From Zasmidium citrigriseum (taxonomy: Eukaryota; Ascomycota; Dothideomycetes; Mycosphaerellales; Mycosphaerellaceae): a stretch of 64,000 nucleotides of DNA. The stretch covers positions 62,001 to 126,000 of the forward strand of contig NHNW01000061.1 of NCBI GenBank assembly GCA_002786025.1, written 5' to 3'. The notes beneath the pieces are model-generated. The model worked only from the letters and a program-made list of their open reading frames with translations. It was not told the DNA's origin and made no database searches. The stretch's first letter is position 1, and each line of letters starts with the position of its first letter. Made by a program: the position numbers and the translations under genes. Positions 60,201 to 64,000 of the stretch are shown here, one piece after another.

Positions 60201-63200
60201 GCAGCCGACGCCATCACATCATATGCTCCGGCATGATGGCCGGCATCAGGTGGAAGTGTACCATATCCAAAAGCACCAGTAGCAGGCTGAGCGGCCGTTG
60301 TCGCGGTCGATGCCGGGTTCGTGTTGGTCAGATTCGAGGTCGTGGTGCTTGATTTCGGAGCCGTGGCTGAAGACTTCTTCGTCAAGGATGTGGTGGCATT
60401 GGCAGATGCATGCTCTGCGGCCGTTGTGGCGCTTGGTTTCGGAGCCGTAGCCGAGGATTTGGTGGCAGTGGCCGGTGCACCCTCTGTGGTCGTGTTGGTG
60501 CCGTGGATCGCAGTGGTCTCCGTCTGTGGGGCGACGACGGGTTGGGCGGGTGCAGTGGTGTTGGCACTGCTGGAGATGTACTGGTTGAGAAAGGCCTGAC
60601 GGTCTTCTGATGACATTTCCGACAAGAGACGATGCGCATCAGCTGCTGTGACTTGCTGCTGTTGTGGTGCAGCACCCTTTTGTTGTTGCTCAGGGGTAGA
60701 GTTGTCTTTCTCCGTGTGCTTTTCCTTCCAGTATTGCAATCTCTTGGCCTGTTGTTCGGGATCCATCTCGTCTGGAGCCTCCAGCGTCTTCGACCACTGG
60801 TATATCTCATGAACAAGTGCAGGATCGTTCAGCAACTCCTGAACCTCTTTCAACATCTTTTGTTGTGCCTCCTGCTCCTTCTTCTTGGCATTACGCTGTC
60901 TCTCAATCTCCAATTCCTCTGCCCGCACCTGCCGGGCATCTGCGACATGCTTCTCGAGCTGTGACTGGTAGTTGGCGTCGACTTCGGACCAGTAGGCGGC
61001 CTGGGACTCGGTGATGAATTGTCGTAAAGCAGCGACGGCGAGTTCCGGTCGATGAGAATCGAGGAATGGATGAAAGGCTGCATAGGACGAAGCCGCTGCG
61101 CTGGGATTCGATTGCAGATAGCGGGTGACGGCGCGACGCAGGGAGAAGCCGACGGCGCTGAAGGCGTTGTCGGTAGTGCGAGCACGGGGAATGGCGGCGC
61201 GAAGATGTGACGTGAGCGCGGATCGGTGCTGCTCGGAAGCGGCGTCGTGACCAACGAGGGCAACGAGTGCGCCGACGGGGAGAGGCACTAACGGTTCGCC
61301 ATCGTCCGTGGTCTGGGTGGAGGTGGGAGAGTCCTGCGGGTTGGCAAGCTCGCGGCCAATCTGGTTGACGTCGTACAGGATGATGTCGACAAGAGCCTGG
61401 TAGATGGGATTGTCCGTGTCCTGAACGAGCGTTGCGTTGAGCTGCCCGTCGCGGTGGGCATCGGCGACTGCGTCGTTGAGTTTCTGGCTCAAATGGGGCG
61501 GGATGAAGCCGCAAGACGCCAACGCTTGAAGCTCGTCATGGTCGACGCGCGCGAGGTCGACAATGTACCAGTCACTGGCATTGTCCTGGATGGAAGGGGC
61601 CTGAGTTAGCAAAGGGGGCAAGAGGAGGGAGCGAAGAGAGGAGAGGAGTCGACGAGGAAAGCGTGGGGAGAGCGCGGGCAGAGTGCATGCAAGTGTTGGT
61701 AGTGGAGGGCGAGGGCGAGGGCGAGGTGAGGTGAGGTGAGGTGCTGGGCTGGGTCGGGGTCAGTGCTGACTCACCTGAATCTTCTCCAGCGGAATTCCCG
61801 TCTCGAGGATGTGGTCTTCCTTCTTGACCCACGTGAAGAAGTTGTTGTCGTCGATCCGCTTTCTCTCCTCCGCAGTTGCGTTGTCCGGGTGAGGCTCGTT
61901 GTCGTCGCTGGGCATGCCGCGGCTCAGTTCCCAGTAATGGCCGGCGCGCAGACTGGCGCCCTGGTGGACAACGACCGCCTTCACCACGTACAGATGGCCG
62001 AAGCCCGGCACCGTCATGGGCATCGTGGGGATGCGGATTGGCGTCTGGTCCTTGATGGAATCTCCCGTGTTGCTTCTCCAGTCATTGCGGAATCTCTTCA
62101 AGCTCACCCTCAGGCATTCCGGGTCCTTGTTGTTCTTGGGCCGCGGCTGAGTGTTGAAGATGTGCGCGCCGTCCTGGTTCTGGCACGTATCGATGTCGCA
62201 GCGCACAAAACCCACTTCGGGATGACGCGCGAGATAGAGCACCTGTCGAAGATCCATGTCTTTGTAGGCATCGTTCAACACCACGTTCATGTTCAACGAG
62301 GGCTGCATCGCCGCCGGCTTCTGGTTACCACAGCTGACGCATTTGTTCTAAGCCAAGGTCAGTAACTTTCTTGTCCTTCGCCGCCTGTTTTACAACTTAC
62401 CGCATTCTCCAGTATGAACTCGAACGGTTGGAAGAGGTCAGCCATGTCGTTCTCCATGACCTCGACGATGAACTCGTCTGCGTCCTGCTGTATGCCACGA
62501 ATATAGCCTCTCTGCTGCAAGTCACCGTCCAGCTCCATCCAGAGTTTCTTCAGTGCCTTTATGCTGTCATCAAATCGGCGGGCCTCGACGTGTTCCATGA
62601 GAACCGCCATGGCATGGGCCACTGATGAGGCTCCGGAAGCGTACGTGCCAGACCCGAAGAGCCTGAGGCGCTCGACGAAGGCTGGCGTATCCAGCAACAA
62701 TTGAATGGCGGCGTTCTGGTAACAAGTGTTCAGGCCGTTCTTGAGACCAGTGGCTGTCGGCTTCTTCGTTGAGTCTTGCGCTCCGGGGTGGGTGAAACCC
62801 CCGCCAGACCCGCCAGCAGCGCCCTGACAGAGTCCGAGAGCGTTGAGGTTATTGCCAATGAAGTCTTTGAGCTTTCGTGAGAATTCTTCCACGTCGTCGC
62901 CGGGAGGAACGTTCGCTCCTGTGGCAGAAGTAGTCAGTATGTGCAGCAGTCCCGCGCAGTGCGCCGCAGTCGTGGAACTCACCTGCTAATTGGAAAAGGC
63001 TCTTTACCGCATTGAAGACGAAGATATCCTGGCTGCCCTTGAACTTCTGGTGCATGATATCTTTGATCACTGTCCGTATCTCGTCAGCCTCAGTACGTCG
63101 CAGATACACCACTTGACAAGTGCATGGCATGGAGCCTTGCAACAGCGGGGAGATGGAGATGGAGACGAGACTCACAGTTAGCGGCTTTCTGCGCATGGCC

Positions 63201-63677
63201 GAAGGCCTCGCTGCGGGTGTAAGGGTGGTGAACTGGAAGCTCAGTGTGAGCTTTGCAGGCGCTCCGCAGCGCTTCGATCGCTTCGTCGTCACTCGTCTCA
63301 GTCTGGCTAATACCTGGGTGATCCAAGCGCAACGCGAGCACCTGATCACTTGCCAACTGGTACCAGTGAAATCCGTCTGCCTCTCTCTTGATGAGAGATG
63401 TTAAATCCTCAACATCGCGCTGGGTGTGCGAACCATTCTCCAGTTGGCTGTTGAAGACAGATGCTTGGGGGGCGAACGCAATGCTCACGCCGGCGTCGTC
63501 GATATTCATGTCCAAGAAGGCCGTGAACAAGCCTTGCTCTGCCTGCTCCTCAACTCCGGCCATCTCTTGTGCATGCCCATCACCGGCATTGTTCTCGTTC
63601 TCAGCAACGTTCTCAACAGCGTGATGAGAGTCTGCGCCGCCCATTGGGATGTCGACGTCAGGATCAGGAGCTGCCAT
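57251..63677 (-). CDS. Ubiquitin-specific protease with very long C-terminal extension
   Basis: Cysteine deubiquitinase of 2009 aa. Exons 63677-63176, 63069-62983, 62918-62401, 62347-61775, 61600-57251. The UCH/USP domain spans about residues 250-560. The Cys box GLKNGLNTCYQNAAIQLLL has the nucleophile near Cys262. QQDADEFIVEVMEN is the QQDAxEF block. A CxxC pair (NKCVSCGNQ) is zinc-finger-like. The His box VVVHQGASLRAGHYWELSR has its His near 505. The remaining 1450 residues, one exon, are disordered: coiled-coil Gln/Glu-rich, a Thr/Pro/Glu repeat, two copies of a GNR-SP-WN-SDLQP unit, and a Lys/Asp/Glu repeat before the end. Joined frames make it one gene. The exon 4-5 intron (167 nt) contains CACCT and CGCCCT repeats. 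Confidence 0.85.
57311..57365 (-). repeat. Lys-Asp-Glu coding repeat
   Basis: Tandem copies of a 12-base unit encode KKDE/KDEK repeats in the last 40 residues of the USP. Confidence 0.7.
59800..59935 (-). repeat. Thr-Glu-Gln coding repeat
   Basis: About eight imperfect 15-base units encode (P)TTEQTT-like peptides in the disordered part of the USP. Such tracts often vary in copy number between strains. Confidence 0.65.
61688..61745 (-). repeat. CACCT / CGCCCT simple repeats in a USP intron
   Basis: The fourth intron of the USP gene contains runs of GGCGAG and GGTGA units on the + strand, making it longer than other introns here. Confidence 0.7.
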
Positions 63678-64000
63678 GGCGGAGATAGCAGCTCAGGGCT
63701 CGTACTTGGTCCTATTGAAATGGTTAGAAACGATCACGGCAGAGTCAGTTGCTGGAATTGAGTTCCCATGCTCACAGGTAAGGCTTCAGAGGGCAGTCCC
63801 AGGACAACGTTAATCACCGAAACAGACTTGCGCCGCGAGCGCCTACTGTTCCAACAATGTCAACGTCTCTCAAAGCAGCACAGTTGCTGCAGCGCTGAGA
63901 TACATGAGTGAAAGAAAATTTTGCTTCACAAACAGAGATGGACGATTTTCCCGTTTGTCGTGGTCTATGCGCTCGTCAGCGCTCGGACACGGATAGATGC
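63678..64000. other. Upstream region of the USP gene
   Basis: Probable promoter of the USP gene; no other gene seen before the window ends. Confidence 0.45.

Overview
The window is nuclear DNA of a filamentous ascomycete (Pezizomycotina). This rests on many introns of about 45-75 nt with GT...AG ends and CTGAC/CTAAC-type branch sites, and on fungal-specific families: Zn2Cys6 factors, a DUF7708 protein, GH15-CBM20 glucoamylase, a hydrophobin-like protein, a DUF7025-AAA ATPase and GH172. A set of look-alike introns resembles the introner-like elements known from Dothideomycetes, so that class is my best guess. I see no secondary-metabolite backbone gene, transposon or RNA gene. Most genes are ordinary dispersed genes. 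I rebuilt exon models by hand; each multi-exon model closes in frame unless stated.

Layout. 0.4-4.6 kb: a P450 and a transcription factor with both C2H2 and Zn2Cys6 fingers, both on the minus strand. 5.1-13.7 kb: three diverged paralogues of one mitochondrial-type helical protein (5.1, 10.8, 12.4 kb), interrupted by a Zn2Cys6 factor and a secreted aspartic protease. 14.0-23.8 kb: two paralogous small secreted cysteine-rich proteins (14.0 and 22.4 kb) around a C2H2 protein, a DUF7025-AAA ATPase, a Gln-rich protein and a DUF7708 protein, followed by an NmrA-like protein. 25.0-33.7 kb: a secreted 6-Cys protein, an atypical SDR, a GH172/DUF2961 enzyme, a DUF2237 protein, a hydrophobin-like protein and the glucoamylase. 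34.4-37.4 kb: a rearranged patch with a 5'-truncated membrane-protein gene, a PAQR (haemolysin III/Izh-type) gene carrying one in-frame stop, and an inverted scrap of the truncated gene. 38.6-48.3 kb: a secreted catalase, a small unnamed protein, an MFS transporter and a beta-lactamase-fold serine hydrolase. 49.3-64 kb: two head-to-head orphan genes, a repeat-bearing 2.9-kb gene-poor stretch, and a giant ubiquitin-specific protease of 2009 residues.

The secreted set (aspartic protease, glucoamylase, GH172, catalase, hydrophobin-like protein, cysteine-rich proteins) fits a saprotroph or plant-associated fungus that works on its surroundings. The most unusual signals are the look-alike introns shared by unrelated genes, the local families (mitochondrial trio and cysteine-rich pair), very small exons of 4 and 14 nt, GC-AG introns, and the broken PAQR locus.
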